In this document: positions 23,916-35,784 of the stretch, piece after piece | Layout: the number at the start of each line of letters is the position of its first letter | How positions within the stretch are numbered: position 1 is the stretch's first letter | Assembly: GCA_030247885.1 (NCBI GenBank) | Contig: JAPDRO010000009.1 | Location: forward strand, 248,001-312,000 | Reading direction: 5' to 3' | DNA length: 64,000 nucleotides | From: Taxawa tesnikishii (nom. ined.) | Lineage: Eukaryota > Ascomycota > Dothideomycetes > Dothideales | Notes under the pieces: model-generated | Told to the model about the DNA's origin: nothing | The model's input: the letters and a program-made list of their open reading frames with translations, nothing else | Database searches by the model: none | Made by a program: the position numbers and the translations under genes

Positions 23916-24834
23916 TTACTTCAATCCTCCAGCAATCACAATGCTCTGACCGGTAGCAAATCCGGTTGTTGCATACATGATGACCGCGTTTGCGACTTCA
24001 TCAGGCTCGCCTAACCTGTGTAGCGGAATGCTGTCTACAAGTCCAGGAAAATTGTCGCCATTTGGAATCAAGCCCGTGTTGCCGATCAGTGCAGGTGCGA
24101 CATCGTTTACCGAGATGTTGAAGGGAGCAAGTGTCGTAGCCAAGTTCTTCATCATGCCCATTATGCCTCCCTTCGAGGCTGCGTAGTGACAGCCCTGCCA
24201 AACAGTCAGTTGCATGTATCCCAATATCGCAATACCACCACGCACGTTGATGCCGCCACCGTAGGCTGCGATGGATGATATGAAGATGATCCTTCCCCAC
24301 CGCTGGGCCTTCATGCCATCCACAACGCCTTTAACCAGCAAAAATGGCGCCCGAAGGTTGACGTTGATAGTATGTTCGAACTCTTCTAGAGGAATGTCGC
24401 TGCCTCAAAGTCAGAAGAGCCACTAGAGGCGATCGCGAGTTTACACACGAAACATCCCTGATCCTCTTGCCATAACCGGCATTGGAAATGAGGATATCCA
24501 CTGCGCGGCCATGTTCTTGCTGAACGTCTTTGGTTAATTGAACGGTTTCATCTGGCAATGCGAGATTGGCCTTGTGCGTCGTGATCCGCAGCTTTCTGGT
24601 TCCTTCGGACTGGGTCTGCAACTCTTCCGCTAGAGCCGCTGCGGATCCAGGATTAGATGAGTATGTCAAGGCGAGATCACAGCCGTGTTTTGCAAAATGG
24701 CGTGCGCATGCCGATCCGATTCTAGCCTTTGTCAATCATAGAATGCACCGTGCCGAGAAAAGAATCTGATACCCTCCGGATGCACCAGTGATTAGGACCA
24801 GCTTCCCAGTTATATCGTTGGCTGGTTGAGCCAT
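23916..24834 (-). CDS. FabG-like short-chain dehydrogenase/reductase
   Basis: Classical SDR similar to 3-oxoacyl-[ACP] reductases. Exons: 24834-24773, 24721-24449, 24399-24246 and 24194-23916, giving 255 residues. Seen in it are the cofactor motif GASGGIG split by intron 1, LISNAGYG (NAG motif), IIFISSIAAYGGGINGCHYAASK with catalytic Ser, Tyr and Lys all present, and a C-terminal TGQSIVIAGGLK typical of FabG enzymes. Introns are 51, 49 and 51 nt. The gene diverges from the Zn2Cys6 regulator 474 bp away and lies tail-to-head behind the aldehyde dehydrogenase, so the three may form a functional group. The substrate is unknown. Confidence 0.93.
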
Positions 24835-25308
24835 CGCTTAGAGCCCAGACGGAAAAGGGAAAGTGAGGTTGGGATATCCGCAAGAGCGAGAAGGATAAGA
24901 TCGTCAAATGAACAACCGACTCTGAGTCCGAAGGTAGAATCAGCGCTTCAAAAGCACAATGCTTGAGCGATGGGTTGTGGGCTAGCGGCATTTGCTGTGC
25001 TTATAAGCACAGAGCAGTCGTTCCCGACGTGGAGTAGCAGGTTGAGAAGAGGGGAAAGACAGTAGGACGGAATGATTCCCTACCGAGGGACGACAGTTTT
25101 TGTCCGCTTCTGTCTGCATCAGCGGGTCACAAGCTGTGGTTCGCATGAGGAAGACGGAAGACAGAAAGTGTTTGAGCCTTTGACCGGGCTTCCATGGATT
25201 CTGTCGGAAACCAAAATCTTGGCACTTCACCCGGAACTGCGTTTTCATGCGGCTTTTGCTCCCATCTATGCGTAACATCCGCGCATCTCGCCAGTAATTG
25301 CTGTCAGC

Positions 25309-27836
25309 ATGTCTGAAACCGCGGCTGCTGCTGCTGCTGCTGCTGCTGCTGAGGCGCGTACGCCTAATACTAAGGCACAATCGCCTGAGAGCGGTAGACC
25401 GCCAAAAGGACCAGCAAAGCGTGCCTCGTGTGTAGGGCTCGCAAGAGCAAATGCACGCTGTGAGTTCTTCTCAACATCCGCCTCCACCAGTGTTCTATAG
25501 CCGACCCGTCGCGGACGCGAAACAACCAGCAATTGCCTCGTCACGTGTATCATCTGCTAACCACATCGACAGTGACACGGCTGACGGTAAAGCCGTACCG
25601 CCGTGTGTGCGTTGCAGGAAAGAAGGCAAGGAATGTGTTATCGGTTCGAGCAACCGCGGCGGTCGGCGCGTGAGGAGATCTACCCTTGCAGCGCAGAACG
25701 CGCAAAAGACACAACCCAAGGAGCCCAACTCTACCTGGCCTCCTGGCGATGCAGCCAACAATCCTTATGGCATATCACCAAGGGCAAATAGCGGCGGCAT
25801 AGACTTCAATAGCGCGCCCGAGAATGCAGGCTTCAATGCTAGCATCAACCCTGACATGTCAATGCAGATTGACCCTGCGTTGAGCAGTATGGGTCCTCCT
25901 GCTCAAGGCGGACATTTGGACGAATCTTCGCGCTCGACAAGCTCCGAGAACGTGTCTTTCAACGAGCTGCAAAACCCATCGGATGCTCTGGATATTCTAG
26001 CCCAGATTGCAAGCAGTGATGGCGGCGCTAACCGTCAAGCAGCGCCATGGGAGCAGAGGAGGACCGCAAGTTCAGCGCACATTGTGGGTACTGCATACGA
26101 CAGCAGAGTGCATAGCGGCATCGACCACTATCTGGTGCGCGAAGGGCATCTAACCTCAGCCAAGGTCGTGCAGCTTATACAACGCTATCGCCATTATTAC
26201 CATAGCTATTTCCCTATTGTACCCGCTCACGTTTTGGACGCAAGCAACATATCTTCGGTAGCGTTGGAAGAACCACACCTTCTTACCGCGATCCTAGTCA
26301 TTGCATCCAAGGATCTCATCGATGAACCCCAAGTATTTAGCAAATGCGCCGAACATATGCAATCGCTCGTATCCGCGCTCGCTGCCGGAGGCCCAGGTGG
26401 AGTGGAGGTCGTGGAAGCGTTGCTCTTGCTCGCCGAGTGGACACCATACTCGTCACGTGCTCGCGCTGGACAAGTTGGCAGGGGTGAAGAAGACCGAGAG
26501 GCGTGGATGCATGTCGGAACCGCGCTCAGGGTTGGCTATTTCCTGGGATTGGACCGTTACTCTTTCCGCGTCCATGATGATGCCAAGGAGCCGCTCTGGC
26601 AACGGAAGAGGCTGGTCTGGACTGCCTGCTATTGCTCTGACAGATCGATATCCATCCGCTTGGGCAAAGCCTTCTGGTCCAGAGGCCCTGGTCCACTCAC
26701 CACATTACGGAAAGAAGATTTTCCCATGCTCCAGCCCCAGGCTCTGGGAGATGAAGATTACGCAAGTATCTTTCAAGCTAACCTCGAATTGACAATGCTG
26801 TTCAGCAATGTACATGACGTCCTTTACTCCAACCCCACCGGTGTAAGGAGCCACTTGAACGGTGGATACATTAAATACATTGACGATTTTCGATCTGCGA
26901 TCTACCAGTGGAAAAGCGTTTGGGGTGTCTTGACTTGTGAGACAACCCACTGAATGTACCTGAGAGTCTTAGCTGATCAGAATCACAACAGGTTTACCCA
27001 ATCTCAAAGCTACACTGCTAATGTCTTATGACTATCTACGTCTCTACACCAACGCCTTTGCTTTCCATGCGACTATACGGCGTGCTCTGCCGCTGAAGCA
27101 GAATGGAAAGCCATCGCTTAGCAGAGTATTTTATAACAACGTAGGTGCAGTTGGTGATGCCCGCTTTATCTACGAAGGCCTCGATGCGGCTAAGAGTCTG
27201 CTGACGACTATGAATAATTTTGTGGACGCTGAGAAGTAAGTCGACAGACTGGTTGCCAACAGTCTATCACTTTGTTGCACTCCTGCTGACGGCTTTATCA
27301 GGTCTTTGAGGTACATGCCCCTTCGTTTCTATCTGTACACTATATATGCGGGCGTCTTCCTCTATCGCGCTCGTTGCGTTGGCGTCATGTCTCCAGAGGA
27401 GGAGACTTCCGTACGGAAGCTGATTCAGGAAACCGTCACAATGTTGCAGCAGTCCAGCGTTGGCGACCAACACCCAGGAAGCAGATACTCGCAGCTTCTC
27501 AAACTCCTTTGGGACAAGGTTGGTCAGAAGAACACCAAAGAAAAGCACAAGAGCACTGCGACACTGGTAGATCCGTATCGGCCTGGCGGATTGACTGCAA
27601 CTACGCCTGCCTCGATCTCCTCGAAATCAATGTCAAACGGGTCTCCTGCACTCACAGAGCCCATGGGTGATTTCAGTTGGACAGATTTGGACGCCATTGG
27701 AAACTTTGCTCTGAACGGCAACGATGGCCTTACAGGAGAGGCTGACTGGTGGACTGGATTCCTTCCTACAGACAACAATCCTTTCGGGACCATGGACGGA
27801 CTCGGGACTATGGAAGACTGGAATATCACTCTCTAA
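25309..27836 (+). CDS. Zn(II)2Cys6 fungal transcription factor
   Basis: Exons: 25309-25459, 25573-26936, 26992-27235 and 27302-27836, giving about 764 residues. The N terminus has an Ala run from a GCT repeat (25322-25351). The binuclear zinc cluster reads ACLVCRARKSKCTL plus, after intron 1, PPCVRCRKEGKECVIG, giving all six cysteines with normal spacing. It is followed by basic GGRRVRRS. A fungal-specific transcription-factor middle domain spans exons 2-4 (LVREGHLTSAKVVQLIQRYR onward; PHLLTAILVIAS; YDYLRLYTNAFAF). The zinc-cluster frame and the Ala-run frame differ by one base. Either a base is missing between about 25395 and 25425, or the start codon is split by an intron. Its neighbours, an aldehyde dehydrogenase, two dehydrogenases and a transporter relic, make a local catabolic regulator a fair guess. 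Confidence 0.88.
25322..25351. repeat. (GCT)n coding microsatellite (poly-Ala)
   Basis: About ten GCT codons at the presumed N terminus of the Zn2Cys6 regulator. Its length is likely to vary between strains. Confidence 0.85.
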
Positions 27837-28083
27837 CCAGACTTGCACATTGCGGAAGGCGGTCCGGGTCTTCCCCATGGGTGTGGATATTTCGGCCTCG
27901 GTCGAGTGCTGTGATTGGTGCGAGGCATGTTGCCAAACGCCGATGAGCGGTGACAGATGCCGATGGCATGGGGTAGAGTACATCCATGCCATCTTCTGTG
28001 TTTCTTTTCTCCGCTGGCCTGATTGTTCCACATTCAACTCATTGTTCAAGCGAGAGTCACCGCGTCTCAACCGGAATCGCAAG

Positions 28084-29127
28084 ATGAGCTCACCTAAGTC
28101 TGCGTTGTTGATCGGCAATATTGCTCATGCTCGCAAAGAGTGGGAAGAATGTGGCTCGCTTTTGCAACTAAAGGTGGGCAAGGCGGTACAAGCACTACCG
28201 TGCAAGTTCTCACTTCTGTAGGAATATCCCAAGGGCTCCCGAGACGATTTTCTGCAAAAGCTACGATCAGACGAATACAAGGATGTTGTCGCGATTTACC
28301 GAAGCAACGACTCCACCAGCATAACCGGCCCCTTCGACAAGGAGCTCGTTTCTGCTCTTCCCTCCTCGCTCTCCTTCATCTGTCACAACGGTGCCGGGTA
28401 TGACAACATCGACGTAAAAGCATGCAGCGAGCGCGGCATCCAAGTCTCCAGCACGCCAATCGCCGTCAACGACGCAACTGCTGACGTTGCAATCTTCCTT
28501 ATGCTAGGTGCGCTGCGAAGAATCACCGTACCTTTCCAGAGTGTGCGGAATGGCGAGTGGCGGGGCAAACAGTTTGGTTTGGGTCACGATCCGAAGAACA
28601 AAGTGCTTGGTGTTCTGGGTATGGGTGGAATTGGCCAGGCCGTAGCACACAGAGCCAAGGCATTTGGCATGCGGATACAATACCACAACCGCAATCCCTT
28701 GCCGGTGGAGCAGGCCGGGGACGCCAAATACGTCTCTTTTGGGGAGCTGCTGCAGACCTCGGATGTGCTCAGTCTCAACCTGGCTCTGAACGCGTCTACT
28801 CGGCACATCATATCCAAGCCACAGTTCGACCAAATGAAAGACGGAGTCATCATAGTCAACACAGCACGAGGGCCGATCATCGATGAAGCGGCGCTTGTCG
28901 ACGCAGTCAATTCCGGAAAGGTCTTTTCGGCAGGGTTGGACGTCTTTGAAGAGGAGCCAAAGATACACCCTGGTCTGGTGGACAACGAGAAAGTTGTCTT
29001 ACTACCGCACGTCGGTACAGCGACCTGGGAGACGCAGAAAGACATGGAGCTGTTGGTGTTGGAAAACCTGAGGTCGGCGGTGCAGGGCAAGGGCCTGCTA
29101 ACGTTAGTACCAGAGCAGAAGAAGTAG
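28084..29127 (+). CDS. D-isomer-specific 2-hydroxyacid dehydrogenase (glyoxylate/hydroxypyruvate reductase-like)
   Basis: NAD(P)-dependent oxidoreductase acting on 2-keto/2-hydroxy acids. Exons: 28084-28173 and 28222-29127 with a 48-nt intron, giving 331 residues. Seen in it are the substrate-side GAGYDNIDV, NDATADVAIFLMLG, the Rossmann motif GMGGIGQAVAHRA, NTARGPIIDEAAL with the conserved substrate Arg, GLDVFEEEP with the Glu that pairs with the catalytic His, and LLPHVGTATWET with that His. The frame is intact. It follows the Zn2Cys6 regulator in the same direction, 247 bp downstream. Confidence 0.94.
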
Positions 29128-29626
29128 GTTGCCATAGTCTACAACAATGCATCAGACGGGCTGACATATAGCTGCTCCTCAGCCTTCGTATTGGCAGCAA
29201 ACTCTGAGTATATGCAAACATGCAATATCTTTAGCTCAATGTTGTGTTTTGCGGGAAGGTTGCTTTTACTCCTGCAAGGCCCATTGAAAATCCGCTATGT
29301 TCGCAATCGCAATGCATTAGGCATCTGGCTCAGGTTTTGAGCGATCGGGCTGTGGTGATAAAAAAACATGTGAGTATCATACACACACACGGTTTCTGTC
29401 GTATGGTTTCTCCACACCATGAGGACGCAGTTGCCGATGCTCACGGCTTTTGTCCCGAATAGATCGCTGCTGAATGCTTTTGGTGTAGGTGGGTCAACCG
29501 CCGAAGGGGTACTTTGTGCTTATGTTCTGGCAATAATGCACCGTAAGTACCGTTTCTTGTTGTTTCATTTGGCCTTCTTCTGACTCCCCATAAGGCACCA
29601 ACTTCGTTAACTAGCACTCACCTTAA
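29128..29626. other. Intergenic, possibly eroded 5' part of the transporter relic
   Basis: No convincing protein match. A few hydrophobic codons after an ATG near 29419 end at a GTAAGT at 29542, but they do not resemble the transporter family clearly enough to annotate. Confidence 0.4.
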
Positions 29627-30393
29627 ATCTTCAAGTCAGTGGGAGTGACAGGCACATCTGCCGGCCTTTCTGCAACGGGGTATATGCGGAGTTATCAAAG
29701 TAAGTATCCCTGAATTGACACCAGCATCTCTGCCTATCAACGTACGTAAGTTGTCATTACGGCATTAGGGCTCGCACTTTCCACTGAGCAGCTCGGCTGG
29801 AAGTGGTCTCTGATTATCGGCGGCCTTGGACAGGCGTTTGCCTTGTACTACATCGGCGTCGATCGAGCCATTGATTGAGTGATTGTTTGAGAAGGACTTG
29901 CGGGTCACAGCGTCTTCGCCATTATCTGCGTGTACTTGTTCGTGGTGTTCTATTGGTTTGGCTGGGGACCGATTCCCTTTGTGCTAAGCGCCGAATGTGC
30001 TGCAAGTTGCATGCTCGTGTACAATGTTCCCCAAACGACACCGCTGACATACCACACGAGTCCAACCATGTCCGCTCACTGGTTATGACGGCCGCTCTGA
30101 TGACTCAGTGGCTTGTCAATTTCTGCATCGCCAAACTGACAGTGATCATGCTCCCCGGCATCACCTATGGCACTTTCTTCCTTTTTGGTTCCTGCTGCAT
30201 CTGCGTGGTCATCTACACCATCTGCTGCGTGCCAGAAACAAAGGATGTTCCGCTGGAATTGACCCACTCGCTGTTTGAAGGCAGCATCATTAGCGGGGCA
30301 ATCAAAGGCACAATCCTCCGTCACTCGAGGGCCCGGGAGCTCCAGGATTCCAGGGTTGTGGTTCAGGATGAAGTGGTGGGGAAGATGTGGTGA
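29627..30393 (+). pseudogene. Decayed MFS sugar/quinate-type transporter (C-terminal part only)
   Basis: Fragments of one MFS transporter read in order: FKSVGVTGTSAGL, then after a gap KWSLIIGGLGQAFALYYIGV, then HSVFAIICVYLFVVFYWFGW and GPIPFVLSAEC, then NHVRSLVMTAALMTQWLVNF and YTICCVPETKDVPLEL. These match the second half of fungal quinate/sugar permeases. The N-terminal six helices are absent. The segment joining the first two fragments is largely deleted, and two TGA stops lie in frame around 29875-29891. The frame changes between the AEC and NHVRSL blocks, around 29995-30065. A gene this disrupted cannot make a transporter; it is a relic, not an assembly slip. Confidence 0.8.
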
Positions 30394-31785
30394 CGCACAT
30401 TGAGCGGGCTGGCGACTTCCAGCGAGGCGAGCCTTCGACGAGAGCATAGTCCCTGCTCTTTCTGGAGACAATGACGGGGCTGATCCAGAGAAGAATGCTT
30501 CCCCGCAGCGACAAGATCAGCCTGAAGAGGGATGAATTTGCCATAGACCTAAGGATACATCGACGGAATCTAGACTTGCTGTGGCTGAGGGAAGTGTTTG
30601 AGGTGGATGCTGCCAACAGTCGGGTTCATTCAAACATGGCGGAGCTTTACAGTGCATATGCATCTACTCGAACCTCTCCCAACATCATTGAGGTCTTTTC
30701 CTTGTCGTCGAGTCCTGGTCGCCGAAGTGCATGCCATGTCACGTTACCCCCGAGCCGCTAGCAAAATCCGAGCAGGGACCCATGGTGTGAACCGCTGTCA
30801 CGGACTTGGCGAACTTCGTTTCAGCCACTTCGTCCTTCCTCATCTCATGTTGTACACTGTTCCACGGCACGCTTCACGTACCAGACTAAGTCAGCCGTAG
30901 ATGCGTCTCAACTTTCTAGTAGCGTATGCACTGAAGAAACTGGCCGCTGTCTACAGCGCAAACGTCCAGAAGTAAATTCAATGCGCAGCATGGTTTTCTG
31001 GCTTTGCAAAAGGAACCCTCCAGCAAGTCCACAATGGCCTGATGTGGCTGGGTGCATATGCCTGCTTTCCCTGGCACAAAGTCTGTTGAACACTTCGAGA
31101 GCCCCTTAAACATCGCTTACAGTGTTCAGGCAAAAGGAATAAAACGCTAACTGGGGGCGGGAGTGCCCGAACGCAACAGCAACTGTCAATCTCAAACACT
31201 AGCTCCCGATTGACATCTACGAGCAGAGATCATCCATGCACCGATTGGAAGGATCTTTGTCCAGATGTTCACATCTCCGGAGTCGTGTCTAGTGGAAAGG
31301 GAATCCGTAAGCGAGCAACTCCACCAGGAACCATACATCTCCCGGAAACTAGATCCGTCGAGGCGGAATCTTCATCTCATCGACCCGCCGAACCCACGTT
31401 TTCAACCGGTCGATGCAAGGCGTCACGTTCCAGGGCCGGACAGCGCCAAATGCTTGACCTTTCAAAGCTTGACTTGCGTAGTGGTGGGGGATCCAGTCCG
31501 CCTCTAGGTCTGGGGCGAAGAAACATCAGGGTCAAGGAGACGGCAAACCGGCCACAATGTACGCAAGTGTGCATTACTCCAGAACTAGGCGCTACGAACT
31601 ACTCCTATGGCGCTATCGGGCGCTCCTGGGCCAAGTATAAGAGCGTGCTCGCATCTCATACTCTGCTTCCCTTTCTGTCAAGTTCATCCACTCTCTTCAA
31701 TCACTCCTTTCAACTACAGTCTCAGGTAGACTCTGTCATTCATTGAACCTTCTTCAATTTCGACCTTCTCCGAGAAACAGTCAAG
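30394..31785. other. Intergenic with GH45 promoter at its right end
   Basis: No gene recognised in about 1.4 kb. The last 150 bp form the promoter and CT-rich leader of the GH45 gene. Confidence 0.55.
31636..31640 (+). promoter_or_regulatory. TATA box and CT-rich leader of the GH45 gene
   Basis: TATAA in the context AGTATAAGAGC sits about 150 bp before the start codon. It is followed by a pyrimidine-rich tract (about 31656-31735) typical of strongly transcribed fungal secreted-enzyme genes. Confidence 0.5.
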
Positions 31786-32738
31786 ATGCTTGCCAAGATC
31801 ATCGTCGTCGCTGCTGCCGCTTTCGGCACTGCCCAGGCTGCTACCGCAGCTGCCTACGCTCAGTGTATGTCTTTGTGCCCTTCAGGCTGCACTTTGGTTG
31901 TTGCTGACGAACCTAGGCGGTGGACAGGGCTGGACTGGAGCTACCACCTGTGTGTCGGGCTACACCTGCACCTACAGCAATGCATATTACAGGTGAAAAG
32001 AGATGCCCACTACAATGCGTACTATAGCTCATGTCTGCTATAGCCAGTGCCTGCCAGGCTCCGGCGCGGGTGCTACCACCAAGGCCGCCACCACTGCCAA
32101 GACCTCGACCAAGGCTGCCGCCCCAGCCTCCACTTCCAAGGCTGCCTCAGGAGGTTCTTCTGGCACCGTCTACAAGGCTTCCTTCACCCAGTACGGTAGC
32201 ACCGATACTTGGGGCTCTGGCAACTGCAACGTCGCCACCACCGCTTGTGGTTTCTACACCTCTCCCGGCTACTCTGCCGCCGTCAGCCAGGTACGACGCC
32301 GTGACATGCATGACTTGACCACGCAACATGCTGATCATATCACACAGAACGAGTTCGGTGTCGGCCCAGGTGCTGGCGCTGGCCCTGCTTGCGGTACCTG
32401 CTGGAAGCTTACTGCTCAGACTGACTCGTCTGGCAACAAGCTTTCCAACGCTGGCAACTCCATCGTTGTCCAGGTCACCAACCTCTGCCCTGCTTCCGGC
32501 AACCCTCTTTGCGCTCAGAACGGCCTCACCGGAACCAACCAGTATGTCCATAATATTGACTTACTCGCTTGGCTGTGATACTAATGCGACTGCCAGGTAC
32601 GGTGCTAACCTCAACTTCGACACCTGCATCGACTCTGGTGCCAGTGCTGCCCTCTTTGGTAACAGCGGTGTCGGTCTTGCTATCGGAACCGCCGTCCAGG
32701 TCTCCTGCTCCCAGTGGAGCGGTTCCGTCGTCCACTAG
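31786..32738 (+). CDS. Secreted endoglucanase GH45 (subfamily C-like) with N-terminal CBM1
   Basis: Exons: 31786-31864, 31917-31992, 32044-32290, 32348-32541 and 32597-32738, giving 245 residues. A signal peptide ([18 protein letters not shown]) precedes a complete family-1 cellulose-binding module ([29 protein letters not shown]). A Thr/Ser/Ala/Lys linker follows, then a double-psi beta-barrel domain with [32 protein letters not shown] and [11 protein letters not shown]. These blocks resemble basidiomycete Cel45A and expansin-like proteins. The Asp of the NFD motif, expected to be the acid catalyst, is present, while the VTDLCP position reads VTNLCP. It acts outside the cell on cellulose or glucan. 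Activity as a true hydrolase rather than a loosening protein is inferred. Four short introns are all in phase. Confidence 0.9.
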
Positions 32739-33517
32739 ACGACTGACAAGAGACGGTTGTGCGGGCTTGGCTAGAAAAGTGACCGAATTTGTTCTGTGCT
32801 GGATTACTTTCTCGAAGAATGTATGTTTTAAGATGATCTGAACTACTGCTGCTTCAACGCTGCTTTGTGTTGCCACGAATCCATCTCGTGTTCGTCTTCA
32901 TTTGTCTTTGGGTTGATGTTGATGCATCGAGGTTGGACCCATTAGTCGGTCTGCCAAGGCGTGTCAAAAGCGTTCTTGCTTTCCACTTCTCGCCCTCGCC
33001 ATCTTCCATTAATGAAGAGAGTCCAAATTGTTCACGAAAACGAGGTAGTATCGAGGGCCACGAGTGCGAGCTGAGCAAGAAGCTCGCACGCTATGCTTAG
33101 CGTCGATGTAGCTGGTGGTATTGAAGCGCTTTGAGCGGTAACCCCACCCCTCCCAACCAGATAGCAATACTAACCCGAACTGTTGGAGCAACGATTGCGA
33201 ACAGGATCATATACGTCGACGTCGCTGGCTGGCCTACGGGCTGCCATAAAGAGGGAATTCATTGAACAACATGCACACAGCCACCCACACACACACACAC
33301 ACACGCGGCCACCCACTCTATCCAAGATATGAACCCAAAGAGAACCCGCTGATGCACCATGAACCCGCCCACTTTTTGCAGAATGCAGTCACCAAGAAGC
33401 ACAAGACACCTCCACAAATACGCCGCGCCGAAAGCCAAATCAAAACTCGACCGCACCCCTCGCCGTACTCAGTTCCGCAAGCGGTCAGAGTCCGATCAGA
33501 TCCGATCCGGGGCCAGA
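32739..33517. other. Convergent 3' flanks of GH45 and aminodeoxychorismate lyase genes
   Basis: Contains a (CA)n tract at 33280-33303. No other gene or structured element seen. Confidence 0.6.
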
Positions 33518-34634
33518 TCAGAGCATGTGCTCTCTCGGCCTCGGCTTCGGGGGCACCTTATCCTCCTCATCGTCGCTGTCTCCGGTCATGGCCATACCGG
33601 AGTCCTTGCGTTCTGTTTCGGGGCGCAATCGGTAAGTCGGGGCCTGACAGCGACCCTGGTCGTCGATGTAGCGGGCGGTGAAGAAGCCCTTGACGCCGTT
33701 GCTGAGCCAGATGACCTCACCGTGGCGTAAACTGTCGGCTTTGATGATGCCTTGGCAGCACAGGCCTTGGTCCATGGCCCAACGGCGCGTCGTGCCTTGC
33801 TGGCCACCGCAGCTGTTCTGCGGCGTGGTCCATTTGCCGTTGCGGAAGAAGTACGGGGTTGTTATCGAGCCCTAGGGCGAAATGTGAGATGGGTGGGAAG
33901 GGGGAAGAGGGTAGGAAGGAGCGCTTACGTCCATGATTTCGCCGTCCGAGTTGAAGAGGAGGACCTCTTTGGCGTCTTGGTATGATTGGATTTGGGCGCA
34001 TTGGCGGGCATAGTTGTACATGGTGCGGAGGTGTGTCTTGTCACGGGTGAAGAGGGTTCGATTTGTCGGTAGGGCATCGAGTACTACCTTGAAGATGCGA
34101 TGCAGTTGGGCGGCATCGGTGGTTGGCATGCGGGTGTAGTCCAGGGTCGTGGGGAAGAGCAGAGGTGGCTTGACTTGAAAGATGGGCTGAACGGTGACCT
34201 CCATCTTCAGGTCGTGGTTGATGCTCACTCGGACCTGTAACCACATGTTTAGTAATGTGCGCTGCTGGTAGGTGGTGCAGATAGTCTTGGCTTCAGCTTT
34301 GCTAAAAGCGGAATGTCATTCATCCGGAATGTCAGAGGTTGTGTCTCACCTTGAACGGACATTTGTCCCCGGACTTGCGCTTGTGCTCGACCACGGCTGA
34401 CTGTACGCGGTTGAAGAGGGCCATCGGATCCTTGTACTTCTTCGCCACCTCATACCAGCCCATGTGGTTTGCAGAGTTGATGAGGCGATCATGGTGGTAT
34501 TTGATCAGGTAGGCGGCCTTTGACTCGGGACAGCAAATCGGGTTCTGAGGGTTCTTCTTCATGGCGCAATCGTAGCGCAGCGACGTGAAGACATATTGGT
34601 CCTTGAGGGGTATGTCTAACATAGCGCGAGGCAT
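33518..34634 (-). CDS. ABZ2: 4-amino-4-deoxychorismate lyase (PLP, aminotransferase class IV fold)
   Basis: Releases pyruvate from aminodeoxychorismate to form p-aminobenzoate for folate. Exons: 34634-34350, 34234-33929 and 33871-33518, giving 314 residues. Matches to fungal ADC lyases are FTSLRYDCAM at the N terminus, LIKYHHDRLINSANHMGW, the domain hinge EVLLFNSDGEIMD joined by splicing to GSITTPYFFRNGKWTTP, then CGGQQGTTRRWAMDQGLC and EVIWLSNGVKGF. Both introns are in phase. A second ATG at 34622 could also serve as start. The C-terminal tail after GFFTARY is acidic and not conserved. Confidence 0.88.
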
Positions 34635-35784
34635 GGAGCAAGCAAAGAAAAGTTGAAGAGAGTGACGACGGCGCTGCTGGTAAGCGGAACAATGGAGGGG
34701 TGTTGTTGCAACGGCTTCTGCGATCAACAACAATTACGAGAAAATCATCTTTACAGTAGCGATAGGAGAATGAGACGATAAGCGGAAGTGTGGAATTTTG
34801 GCGGACGGACGGACAGACAGACAATCAGTCAGTCAGTCGGTCGGTCGGTCGGTAGACAGAAGAGAAAGAAAATGACCGTCCCATGCGAGCGCAGCAGGCT
34901 GTGGTTGCGAGAACAGGGTTCCACCCACCCAACCCGCCAGAGCCTGAGACTTCTTATACCCCACGCAGTACACCACTCCAAACGCCCGGCCGTGCCGATT
35001 GCCCGCCCTTAGCGCTTCAGACGAACTCAAGCGTTGCGTTATGGTCCGGAGCGCTGGTGGGCATGGGGATGACTTGAGCCAAGGGCGAGGGCGAGGGCTC
35101 AACAATGAGCGAATAGTCGGGAACGCAGTAAGGGACGTATCCAGCGCAATGCCACAGTCAACGAACGTGGAGACACAAAAAGTAGCTCAAGGATGGGTGC
35201 GTGTCATCTGAAGGGTGGATCGCAACCTCAGGCTAGCCAGCGACCGCATGGCGCAAATAACGCAGGGCAAGCCAGAGCGCAGGCTCGGCCATTCGCCGTT
35301 CGCCGTTCGCCATTCGCCATTCGTCTTGCATCCCCCTACCCACCCTCGCGCCGTCTTAATCAACACCCTGGAGTTCTCTGTCGGCTAGCAGTAAACGCTG
35401 TGCAATTCGGGCTTTACCAACACAACACAGTCAACTGTTCGTCAATTTGCTTCGAACAAAGCTTGTTCTGTAGTTGTCAAGTTATGGATGATACTGCTTA
35501 CATTGCAGGTAGCTTATTCAGTTGCGGCAGGATCCCGGGGTGTTGATTGGGATCGCGCGAGCGCGAGTAGCACTCCGACGAAGAAGAGATGCGCCGAAGA
35601 ACATGACGCTCCCTTGGCGAGCGAGCGAGCGAGCTTTCAAGACTGTCTTGGCCCGTGCTGAGACAGCTCCGAAGCAGCGGAAAGCGCTCATTTTCAGAAA
35701 CCTACCAAGTACACGCGATTGTTGCTGCACCCATTCATCTCGCCCTATCCCCTCGTCTAATTGTCTTCCTCCCTCTGTATCATA
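34635..35784. other. Divergent promoter region, ADC lyase / TOM70
   Basis: Holds a cluster of tetranucleotide tracts (GACG, GACA, CAGT, CGGT units) at 34802-34853 just upstream of the lyase gene and a GAGC-type tract near 35620-35632. No gene seen. Confidence 0.55.
34802..34853. repeat. Compound tetranucleotide repeat
   Basis: Consecutive short runs of GACG, GACA, CAGT and CGGT units in the 5' flank of the ADC lyase gene, as expected from slippage with point changes. Confidence 0.8.
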
